Shown in pieces: positions 51,142 to 62,370 of a stretch of 64,000 bases of DNA. Below the pieces are notes generated by a model. It was not told the origin of the DNA. It worked only from the letters and a program-made list of their open reading frames with translations, and did not search any database. The translations under genes and the position numbers were made by a program. This stretch comes from RGDT01 sp964630925. GTDB taxonomy: Bacteria; Planctomycetota; Planctomycetia; Gemmatales; Gemmataceae. Position 1 is the stretch's first letter, and every line of letters begins with the position of its first letter. The stretch spans positions 23,537-87,536 of the forward strand of contig CAZVZK010000022.1 of assembly GCA_964630925.1 (NCBI GenBank), written 5' to 3'.

Positions 51142-52689
51142 ATGGAACAGCCATCGGCCCTTTCCGCACGGACCCTCACGCGCCTCGCCCTGGCCCTGCT
51201 GCTGCTCGGCCTGGCCTGGAGGCTGGTGCGTTACGCCCTCCGCTTCCCGATCTGGGGCGACGAGGGGATGCTCGCCGTCAACATCGCCGCGCATGGATTC
51301 GCGGAGCTGACCGGGCGGCTGGGCCACTGCCAGATCGCGCCGCTGCTGTTCGTCTGGGGGGAGCGGCTGGCCTACCTCGTCCTGGGCCCCGATGAGCTGG
51401 CCCTGCGCCTGCTGCCGCTCCTGGCCGGGGTCGGGGCCCTCGCCCTGTTCTGGCGTCTCACGGGTGAGGTGCTGGAGCCGTTGCCCCGGCTGTTCGCGGT
51501 GGGGTTCCTCGCGGTGGCCATCTGGCCGGTGTCGATGTCCACGCTGATCAAGCCGTACTCGCTCGACCTGTGCATGTCCCTCGCCCTGCTCGTCTGCGCG
51601 TCCGGGTGGCTGAAGTCCAAACATCCCCTCTGGCTGGCGGCGCTCGCGGCGGCCGCCCCCGTGGCGCTGCTCGCCTCCTACCCGGCGGCGTTCGTCGGAG
51701 CCGCCGTGGGCCTGGTGCTGGCCTGGCCGGCCTGGAAGGGGGGCTGGGCGTCGCGGGCCTGGTTCGCGGTGTTCACCGTCGCGCTGCTGGGCGGGTTCTG
51801 GGCGTCGCACGCGGTCGGGTCGGCCCAGCTCAAGACGGCGGCGGTCGTCGCGGGGGCGGACACCTCGACGTGCATGTACGCCTACTGGGGCAACACCTTC
51901 CCGCCGGCGGGGGTGCTGGCGTTCGCGTGGTGGCTGCTGATGTCGCTGGCGGGGCAGATGACGGCCTACCCGGTCGGGGCGGTCAGCGGCGGCAGCGGGC
52001 TGACCCTGGCCCTGTGCGTCGTGGGGGCCTGGGTGCTGGGGCGCGGCGGGCGGTGGGGACTGCTGGGCCTGATGGCCGGCCCGTTCGTGATGACCTTCGT
52101 CGGGGCGGTGATGCACCGCTACCCGTTCGGCGGGTCGTGCCGGCTGGCGCAGCACCTCGCCCCGTGCGTGTGCCTGCTGGCCGGGGTGGGCCTGGCGGCG
52201 CTCATCGAGCGGGCGCGGGACGCGGGGCGGTGGACGCTGATCGCGGCGGGCGTGTTCGCGCTGATCGGCGTGGGAGGGATGACGCTCGACGTGATGTACC
52301 CCTACCGTGACGCCTACTGGGCGTGGGTGCGGTCGTCGCTCGACGAGATGACGGCGATGGCCGACGCCCCGGTGGTGGTGTGCCGGGACAAGGAGGATGT
52401 GGAGATCGTCTTCCGCTGGCGCTGGGAGCAGCGTGGTGGGGTGGCCGGGTGGGATTACGCGGTGCCGGCGGGGTGCGGGGACCGGCTGTGGGGCGCGTAC
52501 CACGGGGTGGACCCGGACGGGGCGTGCCGGCGGCTGGAGGGGGAATTGCGGCGGCGCGACCCGCGCTGGCGGCTGACCCGACGCGAGTCGTGGACGTTCC
52601 CCGCGCGGCGGAAGGACCCGACGTGGCACTGCGGGATGTTCTGCTTCGAGCGGAGCGGGCCGCCGGACCGGGCGCTCACTTCTTCTTGA
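51142..52689 (+). CDS. GT39/PMT-like membrane glycosyltransferase family protein
   Basis: A 515-residue membrane protein with about ten hydrophobic spans and a C-terminal soluble domain of about 110 residues (VVVCRDKEDVEIVFRWRWEQ). The first loop has PIWGDEGMLAVNIAAHGF, where the acidic pair after the first span is the catalytic signature of GT-C enzymes such as PMT and ArnT that use lipid-linked sugars. Acceptor and donor are unknown. The last 14 bases overlap the convergent YHS-type gene. Confidence 0.8.
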   Translation: MEQPSALSARTLTRLALALLLLGLAWRLVRYALRFPIWGDEGMLAVNIAAHGFAELTGRLGHCQIAPLLFVWGERLAYLVLGPDELALRLLPLLAGVGALALFWRLTGEVLEPLPRLFAVGFLAVAIWPVSMSTLIKPYSLDLCMSLALLVCASGWLKSKHPLWLAALAAAAPVALLASYPAAFVGAAVGLVLAWPAWKGGWASRAWFAVFTVALLGGFWASHAVGSAQLKTAAVVAGADTSTCMYAYWGNTFPPAGVLAFAWWLLMSLAGQMTAYPVGAVSGGSGLTLALCVVGAWVLGRGGRWGLLGLMAGPFVMTFVGAVMHRYPFGGSCRLAQHLAPCVCLLAGVGLAALIERARDAGRWTLIAAGVFALIGVGGMTLDVMYPYRDAYWAWVRSSLDEMTAMADAPVVVCRDKEDVEIVFRWRWEQRGGVAGWDYAVPAGCGDRLWGAYHGVDPDGACRRLEGELRRRDPRWRLTRRESWTFPARRKDPTWHCGMFCFERSGPPDRALTSS

Positions 52690-53359
52690 GGCTGTCCTCG
52701 TATTCCTTGACGTACTTGGCCGGCTCGGCGTTGAAGGCGTCGCGGCAGCCGGAGCAGCAGACGTAGTAGGTCTTGCCCTTGAACGAGACCGTGGAGGTGC
52801 CCCTGCCGCCCGACACGATGCACTCGGGGCCCTTGTCCACGACGGCGAACGGCACGCCCTGCTTGGTGCCCCAGACCTTGTACTTCTCGCTGAAGACGGC
52901 GTGGCCCTCGGGCTTGACGGCGAGGGCGTAGGAGTAGCGGTTGGAGTGGAGCATGACGAAGGAGATCTGTTCGGAGGTCTTGCCCTCGGGACGCTCGAAC
53001 GTGAGGCGGTTCTTCTCCAGCTTGCCCTTGTAGACCTGGGGGTCCTTGGCGCCGGTGGGCCAGGCCTTCAGCTCGTAGCCGTCGCCGGCGGGGCGGATCT
53101 CGAAGCGGGTGAAGTGCTTGCCCTTGGCGAGGTCGGCGCGGAGCCAGGCGGACGTGCCCTTGAACTGCCACTGCCAGGCGGCGGCCTCGAACCAGTGGCC
53201 CTTCTCGCGCTCCTCGCGGTTGCCGTTGGGGGTGCCGGTCGATTTCCAGTCGCCGATGAGGTCGTGGAGGGGCTTGAGGGCCTCGCGGTCCGACTTCTTC
53301 GGGGCGTCGGCCACCACCAGCCCGGCGAACAGCAGCACCGTCACGATGATCCGCGTCAT
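52676..53359 (-). CDS. Secreted protein with C-terminal YHS/TRASH-like metal-binding domain
   Basis: A 227-residue protein with a signal peptide (MTRIIVTVLLFAGLVVADAP), a beta-rich middle (DLIGDWKSTGTPNG, GYELKAWPTG) and a C-terminal YHS/TRASH-like domain: ECIVSGGRGTSTVSFKG, then KTYYVCCSGCRDAFNAEP. The CCxxC and the upstream Cys suggest copper or zinc binding. Exported YHS proteins are frequent in planctomycetes. The 3' end overlaps the GT39-like gene by 14 bases. Confidence 0.8.
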   Translation of the reverse strand: MTRIIVTVLLFAGLVVADAPKKSDREALKPLHDLIGDWKSTGTPNGNREEREKGHWFEAAAWQWQFKGTSAWLRADLAKGKHFTRFEIRPAGDGYELKAWPTGAKDPQVYKGKLEKNRLTFERPEGKTSEQISFVMLHSNRYSYALAVKPEGHAVFSEKYKVWGTKQGVPFAVVDKGPECIVSGGRGTSTVSFKGKTYYVCCSGCRDAFNAEPAKYVKEYEDSLKKK

Positions 53360-53667
53360 GGCACGTCGGCCCTCCAGGGGATGACTTCATCCTATCAGAC
53401 GCACGGGCGGGCGGGCACTCACGCCGACACTTGAGGCGAAAACCCCGTCCTGTGAGAAACCCGCCTCGTCCCTCGCGGTTCCGCGGTTTCTGCCCGCCCG
53501 CGCGGCGGCGACGGCGTGCGTGCCTCCTGTTGAGCTGAAAACCCTGGCGTGGGCCGGCATGGGGGCCGGGCCGCGTTCACAATAGGGCGGACGATCCGCG
53601 CGGCAGCCGTCAGGAAGATGGCCGGCGGTGCCGCGGCGGCGAGATACTCATCAGGGAGCGACCCCGC
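53360..53667. other. 308-base gap between divergent genes
   Basis: It should hold both promoters. I see no gene, repeat or convincing promoter hexamers; GGGAG ahead of the ATG at 53668 is the only clear signal. Confidence 0.5.
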
Positions 53668-54540
53668 ATGAACCGACTGCACGTCATGGCCCTCGCGGCC
53701 CTGGCATCCGCCGCGCCGCTGGCGTGGGCCGGCACCGCCACCTTCGGGCTGTTCACGAAGTCGTACTACAAGTGCGGCAGCTGCGACGTCTGCCCCGGCG
53801 CGTACAACGCCTTCTCGCCCCGCTGCTACGGGGTGGAGAACGCGGGGGGTTGCACCGCCTGCCCGATCCCGCCGCAGTACCTGGACGGCCCGTACGACGG
53901 CGGCTTCGGGCAGAGCCGGGGCTGGCACGGGCTGGCGCCGAAGCACTTCTTCGGGCTGGCCGGGCACGGGCACGGCTACCCGACGCAGATGGCGATGCCG
54001 CCGTACCCGTGCGGGTACATCGCGGCGTTCCACGGGGTGCCGGGGGGCGGCGGCTGCGGCGACCCGTTCGGCGGCTGTGGCACGAAGAGGCCGTTCTACC
54101 AGCGGCTGTGCGACTGGAAGGGCAAGAACACCGCGGGCGTGGGCCTGCACGGGACGGACTGGGGCCGGGGGTTCTTCTACAAGCTGAAGGAGAAGTTCGG
54201 GGGGCACAAGATCGGGGGCGGGCACTACGAGATGGACGGGGCATTCGAGTCGTCGGAGCTGATCGCCACGATGGATCAGGGTCATGCGGCGGGCGGGTGC
54301 GCCGGCTGCGCCCCTGCGGCCGCTCCCTCCGGTCCTCCCCCCGCCGCGCTGCCGGTGTCCGGCGTGCAGCAGATGGGCTACTACTACCCCGCGCAGAACG
54401 GCGGATACTACTTCTACCCGGTCTCCTACAACCCCGGCTACAACCCGGGTGCGTACCAGCAGCAGCCCGGATACTACCCGGCGTACCAGCAGACGCCGTA
54501 CAACTACTACCCGGCCTACGGCTACCCGATGGGCTACTGA
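53668..54540 (+). CDS. Secreted Cys-, Gly- and Tyr-rich protein
   Basis: A 290-residue protein with a signal peptide (MNRLHVMALAALASAAPLAWA). The first half holds about fourteen cysteines in CGSCDVCP- and GGCTACP-like pairs; the last 60 residues are a Tyr/Pro/Gln tail (YYYPAQNGGYYFYPVSYNP, YYPAYQQTPYNYYPAYGYP). Such a layout suggests a disulfide-linked or tyrosine-linked cell-surface or wall protein, a class often found in planctomycetes. No homologous domain is recognised. A strong terminator follows. Confidence 0.82.
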   Translation: MNRLHVMALAALASAAPLAWAGTATFGLFTKSYYKCGSCDVCPGAYNAFSPRCYGVENAGGCTACPIPPQYLDGPYDGGFGQSRGWHGLAPKHFFGLAGHGHGYPTQMAMPPYPCGYIAAFHGVPGGGGCGDPFGGCGTKRPFYQRLCDWKGKNTAGVGLHGTDWGRGFFYKLKEKFGGHKIGGGHYEMDGAFESSELIATMDQGHAAGGCAGCAPAAAPSGPPPAALPVSGVQQMGYYYPAQNGGYYFYPVSYNPGYNPGAYQQQPGYYPAYQQTPYNYYPAYGYPMGY

Positions 54541-54565
54541 TTCGGCGGGCCGAGGCCGGCTCCGT

Positions 54566-54598
54566 GGCACGCCCGCCGTCAGGCGGGCGTGCCTTATT
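54566..54598 (+). terminator. Rho-independent terminator of the Cys/Tyr-rich gene
   Basis: GGCACGCCCGCC (54566-54577) pairs perfectly with GGCGGGCGTGCC (54582-54593) around GTCA, followed by TTATT. A 12-bp stem, 25 bases after the stop. Confidence 0.88.
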
Positions 54599-54695
54599 GC
54601 GTCGGGTGCCCACGACTCTCCGCGCTCGACGTGGGCAACAGGCCACGGCCGTCATCAAAGCGGCTCCAACAGGACAAGTCCTCCCATACCCTCCC

Positions 54696-56867
54696 CTACC
54701 CCCCCGATGTCCCCTTCGCACCCTCGAGCCGCAGGATCAGCGTCACCCCCGTCGTCAGGCCGACGGCGACGTGCCGCCCGTCCGGCGCCAGCGCCAGGCC
54801 GCCGACGGGCTCCTGCGTCGTCCACGCCCCCAGCGTCTTGCCCGCCGGGTCCATCTTCACGAAGCCGTGTGTGCTGTGCTGCACCAGCACGAACGTCCCG
54901 TCCGGCGCGGGGATGAAGGCGTAGGGCACGCCGGCCGGCATCTTCCACGCCGGCGCCTCCGTCAGCTTGCCGCCGTCGAGCTTCCAGCGCTGGAAGAGAT
55001 AGTCCCCCGTCCCCAGCAGCACCTCCTTGCCCGACGGGAAGAACGCGGCGGCCCGGGCCGGGATCGCCGTGTCCCTCTTCACCGGCGACTCTTCGCCCTT
55101 GTCGGCGTCCCAGAACCGCAGGGTCGTGTCCTCGTACACGTACTTGCCGTCCTTGATCAGGATGCGCCCCTTGTCGTCGTACTTGTAGTGGCCGCTGGCA
55201 GTCACCACGGTCTTCGCGTCGGGCGACCACGCCGACGCCGCCACCAGGGCCTTGTGCGTCAGCCGGTGATCGACGCTCCCCGAGGCCGGGTCGCTCAGCA
55301 GCACGTCCTTGCCGCTGCGGGTCATCACCTTGCGTCCGTCGGGCGAGTACGCCACCTGCGAGACGTGGGAGTCGTGGCCGACGATCGACACCTTCGGCTT
55401 GCCGGTCCGGGCGTCCCACTGCCGCACCGCCCTGGTGTTGCCCGCCGCCGCCAGCAGACGCCCGTCCGGGGAGTAGGCCACGGAGTAGACATGGGCCCCC
55501 TCGCCCTTGAGCGCGAGCTTCGGCACCGGGGCGGCGCCCGACAGGCCCCAGGTCCGCGTCATCGTGTCGTAACTGCCCGTGGCGAGCGTCGCCCCTTCGG
55601 GGGCGAAGGCCGTCGAGTAGATCGACGACAGGTGGGCCGTCGGCGTGACGAACCGCTCCGCCGGCTTCGCCTTCGTCATGTCGAAGGTACGCACCACCCA
55701 GTCGGCCCCGCCCGATGCCACGAGCTTGCCGTCCGGCGACAGGGCGGCACAGCTCACGGCCCCGACGTGGCCGTCGAGTTTGGCCTTGACCGCGGGCTTG
55801 CCGCCGACGTTCCACACGCGGGCCGCCGCCTCGTTGTTGGCGATGGCTATCTGGGTGCCGGCGGCGTTGAACGACATCGCCACGATGGCCGACTTGCCGG
55901 ACGAGAAGACGGAGCGCGGGGTCTTGGGCCGGGCCACGGGCGGACTGATCCACATCTGCACGGTGCCGTCGGAGAGGCCGGCCGCCAGCGTCTTGCCCGA
56001 CGGGCTGAACTTCACGGCGGTGCAGGAGGCCGCCTCGTCGATCTTCGACTTCTCCTTGAACGTGGCGGGGTCCCACGTCCGCACGGTCTTGTCGTCGCCG
56101 CCGGAGGCGATCAGCTTTCCGTCGGGCGCCCACGCCACCGCCTGGACCGGCCCCTTGTGCCCGCTGGCCGTGCCCACGTCCTCGGCCTTGACGCCGGAGA
56201 CGTCGAAGACGCGGATGATGCCCTCGGCGGTGCCCCAGGCGATCCGCTTGCCGTTGGGGTGGAAGCACACGGAGTAGGCCCCCGGCGACGGGGCGGGGAT
56301 GGTGTGCTTCAGCTTCGGCTCGGCGTCCTCCGGCGTCTCCCAGACGTACACCGGCCCCTGCCCCGTCGAGCAGGCGAGGAGCGACCCGTCCTTGTTGAAG
56401 GCCAGGGCTGTCGGCGACGCCCCGGCGTTGATCAGGTGCAGCAGCCGCATCGTGGCGGCATCCCAGATGCGGACGTTGTAGCTGCCGCCCGAGGCGATGC
56501 GTTTGCCGTCGGCGGAGAACGTGACGGCGGTGACCGCCGCCCCCTGCCGGCCGCGGTGGTCGCCCAGGACGGCGACGGCCTCCTTGGGGTGCCAGGGGAA
56601 GGCCTGCGTCTCCGGGATCGATGTCTTCGCCAGCGCGTCCAGCGGCGACGGCAGCGTCCGCAGCAGGGCGGCGGCCCCGGCGGCGGCGGGGGTGCCGGGG
56701 TGGGCCAGCCGCAGGGCGGCGAGGTCGGCCCGCACCGCCGCCATGTCGGCGCCGGACGCGGCGGCGCGATCCGCGATCTTCTTCAGCTCGCCCTCGGGCG
56801 TGTCGGCGGAGACGGAGGCCGCGACGGCGGCCAGCAGGGCGAGGCCGAGGCAGATCCGGAGCGGCAT
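54696..56867 (-). CDS. Exported WD40 repeat protein
   Basis: A 723-residue protein with a signal peptide (MPLRICLGLALLAAVAASVSA), a helical N-terminal region of about 90 residues, then two seven-bladed WD40 propellers by repeat spacing (VTFSADGKRIASGG, VRTWDPATF, VKFSPSGKTLAAGLSDG, VAYSPDGRLLAAAG, VRQWDARTG). It follows the kinase gene on the same strand with a 60-base gap. The pair reproduces in two genes the kinase plus propeller layout fused at 2-2887, so the protein may be the sensor partner of that kinase. Confidence 0.9.
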   Translation of the reverse strand: MPLRICLGLALLAAVAASVSADTPEGELKKIADRAAASGADMAAVRADLAALRLAHPGTPAAAGAAALLRTLPSPLDALAKTSIPETQAFPWHPKEAVAVLGDHRGRQGAAVTAVTFSADGKRIASGGSYNVRIWDAATMRLLHLINAGASPTALAFNKDGSLLACSTGQGPVYVWETPEDAEPKLKHTIPAPSPGAYSVCFHPNGKRIAWGTAEGIIRVFDVSGVKAEDVGTASGHKGPVQAVAWAPDGKLIASGGDDKTVRTWDPATFKEKSKIDEAASCTAVKFSPSGKTLAAGLSDGTVQMWISPPVARPKTPRSVFSSGKSAIVAMSFNAAGTQIAIANNEAAARVWNVGGKPAVKAKLDGHVGAVSCAALSPDGKLVASGGADWVVRTFDMTKAKPAERFVTPTAHLSSIYSTAFAPEGATLATGSYDTMTRTWGLSGAAPVPKLALKGEGAHVYSVAYSPDGRLLAAAGNTRAVRQWDARTGKPKVSIVGHDSHVSQVAYSPDGRKVMTRSGKDVLLSDPASGSVDHRLTHKALVAASAWSPDAKTVVTASGHYKYDDKGRILIKDGKYVYEDTTLRFWDADKGEESPVKRDTAIPARAAAFFPSGKEVLLGTGDYLFQRWKLDGGKLTEAPAWKMPAGVPYAFIPAPDGTFVLVQHSTHGFVKMDPAGKTLGAWTTQEPVGGLALAPDGRHVAVGLTTGVTLILRLEGAKGTSGG

Positions 56868-56927
56868 GGCGGGGGCCCGGTGGGTGGAGGGGTGCCGCCG
56901 ACGATTGTAGCCCGCGCCGCCGCTTCG

Positions 56928-58187
56928 TCACCGCCCTTTCACAGCGTCGGCCTTCTGGATCGCGGCCACATTATGGCCCAGGTAGAGCCTCCGCCCGCCT
57001 ATCCGCTTGACGGTGACGTTGAGGGCGACGATGTACGCGGCCCCGTCCTGATCGAGGAGCAGCTCGTAGTTGTAGACGCGCTTCTCGGGGTCGTCGGAGT
57101 ACGATCCGACGGCGGAGGAACGTGTCCACCCGCCGACACGGTGCTTGTCGAAGGTGAGCGGGGCGAGGGCCTTCGCGCCGTGGCGGGTGGGCCACTCCAG
57201 TTGCTTGCCGTCGAGGTAGTCGAGGACCTCGGCGTCGGGCGGCGCGGTCAGCCCGGCGAAGAACGCGGGCCCGTAGGACACTCCCACGAGGATGGCGGCG
57301 GTGAGTGCCGCGCTGCCCAGGATGGCGAGGAGGAACGGCGTCCACCCGCCCGGCCGCCGGGGAGGCGCGGGTTGGGGGGGCAGCACGGAGGTGACGTCGT
57401 CCACCCAGGCGCGCAGGTCGCGGGCGAAGTCGGCGGCGCGGCGGTAGCGTGCCGACGGGTCGCGGGCCAGGGCGCGGCGGAGGGCGGGCCCCAACCCCGA
57501 CGGCGCGCCGTCCGCCTCGCCCCCGTGCGGCAGACGCCCGGTCACCATCTCATGCAGGACCACGCCCGCGGAGTACACGTCGGTCCACGGGCCGATCTGA
57601 TCGCCCTGTCCGGCGGCCTGCTCGGGGGCCATGTACGCCGGCGTCCCCATCACCGCGCCGTCGGCGGTGAGGCGGCTGGCGTCCTCGGGGCGTGCCAGCC
57701 CGAAGTCGGCCACCAGGGGGCGTCCGGCCTGGTCCAGGAGGATGTTCGCGGGCTTCAGATCGCGGTGGATCAGGCCGTGGGAGTGGATCGCCTCCAGGGC
57801 GTCGAGGATCTGGAGGAGAAGCGCGACGGCCTCGCGCGGCGAGGGGCGTGGGCCGTCCGCAAGCCGGGAGGCCAGCGACTGGCCCTCGATGAACGGCATG
57901 ACGGCGAACGGCCGCCCCTCGTGCTCGCCCACGTCGTAGATGGGGCAGACGTGTGGGTGCCAGACACGGGCGGCGGCGCGGGCCTCGCGCTGGAAGCGTT
58001 GGGCCAGCAGCGCCGCGTCAGGACGCCCGGCGATGTGCGGCAGCTTGACGGCCACGTCACGCCCCAGGTGCGGGTCATGCGCGCGGTACACCGCGCCCAT
58101 GCCGCCCTCGCCCGCGGGCCCGAGGATGCGGTAGCGGCCGACCTGCTCCGGGGCCGCGTGCGCCAGGGTGTCCGGCTGTCCGCTCAT
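56928..58187 (-). CDS. Serine/threonine protein kinase with membrane span and outer domain
   Basis: A 419-residue Hanks-type kinase: glycine loop GEGGMGAVY (27-35), Lys48 in VAVKLP, catalytic Asp143 in HRDLKPANILL, DFG at 161-163 and MAPEQ at 186-190. A membrane span at about 282-304 (PFLLAILGSAALTAAILVGV) is followed by an outer domain of about 110 residues without recognisable homology (KHRVGGWTRSSAVGSYSDD). The ATG is nine bases after the htrA stop, so it belongs to the proteostasis operon and might phosphorylate its members. Confidence 0.95.
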   Translation of the reverse strand: MSGQPDTLAHAAPEQVGRYRILGPAGEGGMGAVYRAHDPHLGRDVAVKLPHIAGRPDAALLAQRFQREARAAARVWHPHVCPIYDVGEHEGRPFAVMPFIEGQSLASRLADGPRPSPREAVALLLQILDALEAIHSHGLIHRDLKPANILLDQAGRPLVADFGLARPEDASRLTADGAVMGTPAYMAPEQAAGQGDQIGPWTDVYSAGVVLHEMVTGRLPHGGEADGAPSGLGPALRRALARDPSARYRRAADFARDLRAWVDDVTSVLPPQPAPPRRPGGWTPFLLAILGSAALTAAILVGVSYGPAFFAGLTAPPDAEVLDYLDGKQLEWPTRHGAKALAPLTFDKHRVGGWTRSSAVGSYSDDPEKRVYNYELLLDQDGAAYIVALNVTVKRIGGRRLYLGHNVAAIQKADAVKGR

Positions 58188-58196
58188 GGGTCGCCC

Positions 58197-59390
58197 TCAG
58201 CTCAGCTCGAGCAGGGTGACCTTCACCTCGGCCGCCTCGCCGTCGCGCATGACGGTGAGGGTGACCTCCTCGCCGGCCTGGTGCTGCTCCAGGGCGGCGA
58301 ACAGCTCCTTGGCTTTTGCGACCTTCCTGCCGTTGACGGCGGTGATGATGTCGCCGAAGACGATACGCCCGTCGGCGCCCCGCCGCGTGGGCCGCAGGCC
58401 GGCCTTGGCCGCCGCCCCGCCCGCCAGCGTGCGGATGACGAGGACGCCCTCGACCTTGAGCTGCCTGGCCAGGTCGTCGGTGGCCACCTGCACGCCCAGG
58501 CCGGGCCGGGTGACCTTGCCGGCGCGGATGAGCTGGGGGACGACGCGGTTGACCTCGTCCACCGGGATGGCGAAGCCGATGCCGGCCGACGACCCCGAGG
58601 GGCTGTAGATGGCGGTGTTGACGCCGATGAGCCGCCCCGACGAGTCGAGCAGCGGGCCGCCCGAGTTGCCGGGGTTGATGGCCGCGTCGGTCTGGATGAC
58701 GTTCGGGATCGTCCGCCCCTCCACCAGCGACTTGATCTCGCGCCCCAGGGCGGAGACGACGCCGGTGGTCAGCGTCTGGTCGAGGCCGAAGGGGTTGCCG
58801 ATGGCGTAGACGAGCTGGCCGACCTGGAGGTCGTCGGAGGTCCCGACGGGGATGGGGATGAGCTTCACCCCGGGGGCGTTGATCTTGAGGACGGCGAGGT
58901 CCTTCTCCGGCGCGCCGCCGACGTAGGTGGCGGGGTACGAGGTCTGGTCGTGGAGGGTGACACGCGCGGACTGGCCGCCGCGGATGACGTGGAAGTTGGT
59001 GATGATGTGGCCCTTGTCGTCCCAGATGAACCCCGACCCGGTGCCCTTGGGCACCTCATGAACGTTCATGGCGAAGCCATCGGAGCGGAGGTCGATGCTG
59101 GTGATGTGGACGACGGCGGGGCGGCTGACCTTGTAGATGCGGATGTTCGTCTGCTCCAGCTCGGTCAGGCCGGCCGCCGGGGCGATGGTGCGCGGGGCCG
59201 CCTTGGGGTCGGACGGCGAGGCGCCGCCGAGGTCGCCGAAGCCCGTGGGCCCGGTGGGCCGGGCCAGACGCCAGACCAGCAGCGCCGCACCGACGAGGAG
59301 GATGACGCCGACGAAGGCGATAAGGGGGCCGAGGGGCGAGACGGTGATGGGGCGGCGCTGGGGCCAGCCGTATCGGTCATCGAAGGACAT
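58197..59390 (-). CDS. Membrane-anchored trypsin-like protease of the DegP/HtrA family
   Basis: A 397-residue protease: cytoplasmic tail, one span (PLIAFVGVILLVGAALLVW, about 22-40), trypsin-like domain with His134 (ITNFHVI), Asp164 (EKDLAVLKI) and Ser243 (GNSGGPL), and one PDZ domain (about 290-395, GLGVQVATDDLARQLKVEGV). It degrades misfolded envelope proteins, like DegS or HtrA. It lies between lon and the kinase gene, all on the minus strand, with a repeat-filled gap of 156 bases to lon. Confidence 0.94.
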   Translation of the reverse strand: MSFDDRYGWPQRRPITVSPLGPLIAFVGVILLVGAALLVWRLARPTGPTGFGDLGGASPSDPKAAPRTIAPAAGLTELEQTNIRIYKVSRPAVVHITSIDLRSDGFAMNVHEVPKGTGSGFIWDDKGHIITNFHVIRGGQSARVTLHDQTSYPATYVGGAPEKDLAVLKINAPGVKLIPIPVGTSDDLQVGQLVYAIGNPFGLDQTLTTGVVSALGREIKSLVEGRTIPNVIQTDAAINPGNSGGPLLDSSGRLIGVNTAIYSPSGSSAGIGFAIPVDEVNRVVPQLIRAGKVTRPGLGVQVATDDLARQLKVEGVLVIRTLAGGAAAKAGLRPTRRGADGRIVFGDIITAVNGRKVAKAKELFAALEQHQAGEEVTLTVMRDGEAAEVKVTLLELS

Positions 59391-59433
59391 GGGGGAGCGT
59401 CTCCGGTTGTGAGTGTCAGCGGATCTGACGGCT

Positions 59434-59546
59434 GGCGAGCGGGGACGTGTCAGCGCCTCAGGCTGTTGTCGTTCGTCGATACGCGCCGAATCAAAGAGGC
59501 GCTGACGCTGATCACTCGGGGCGCTGACGCATCCCCGCTCGCCGGA

Positions 59547-59549
<3 letters not shown>
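59434..59549. repeat. REP-like palindromic repeat between lon and htrA
   Basis: GGCGAGCGGGGACGTGTCAG (from 59434) is an inverted copy of the unit at 59496-59549, which reads GAGGCGCTGACGCTGATCAC, TCGGGGCGCTGACGC, ATCCCCGCTCGCC. It is the same family as 49574-49755. The direct unit runs into the lon stop codon. It may stabilise or end the upstream lon message. Confidence 0.8.
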
Positions 59550-61898
<2,349 letters not shown>

Positions 61899-61985
61899 CG
61901 CGTAGCCTCCAAGGGATGGTTAGCGTTTCAACTATGGGCGGGGCGGGCCCGCCTGCTTCTCATGTGACGCGCGGGCCGCGTGTCG

Positions 61986-62360
61986 CTACGGGGCGGGTTT
62001 GATCGTGACGAGCAGCAGCCCGTCACGGCATTCGGTGGTGATTTCGGCCTTTTTCAAATCGCAGGGCAATTCCACGCTCCGCTCGAAATGGCTGTAGCTG
62101 ATCTCCATCCTGTAGTGAACGGGGACGGCGGCGCCGCTTTTCTCCGCCTCCTCGCGCACCGTGTCGCGGCGGACACCGCGGAGCGTGAGCGTGCCGCCGA
62201 GGGCCTGCAGGTCGATGTCGCAGGGGCGCACGCCGGCCAGCTCGAACTTGACGAGCCAGCCGGCGTCGGTCCGGTAGATGTCGGTGTGCGGCTGCCACGG
62301 GGATGCCTCCGGCCCCGGCAGGAACAAGCCACGCATCAGGCGGATCAGGTCTTTCGACAT
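61986..62360 (-). CDS. Small heat-shock protein, Hsp20/alpha-crystallin family
   Basis: A 124-residue Hsp20: the alpha-crystallin domain holds DIYRTDAGWLVKFELAGVRP, LTLRGVRRD, FERSVELPCDLKKAEIT and a GLLLVTIKP end close to the C-terminus. It lacks the usual C-terminal I-x-I tail, or has it as the last residues VTIKPAP. It holds unfolding proteins for refolding by ClpB and DnaK. It begins 10 bases after clpB, so the two are co-transcribed. Confidence 0.92.
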   Translation of the reverse strand: MSKDLIRLMRGLFLPGPEASPWQPHTDIYRTDAGWLVKFELAGVRPCDIDLQALGGTLTLRGVRRDTVREEAEKSGAAVPVHYRMEISYSHFERSVELPCDLKKAEITTECRDGLLLVTIKPAP

Positions 62361-62370
62361 GCGGCCTCCT

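Noticed and set aside
61899..61985. CIRCE or other heat-shock operator between lon and hsp20
   Set aside because: No TTAGCACTC-type inverted repeat is present. The operon start lies beyond the window end, so its control cannot be seen.
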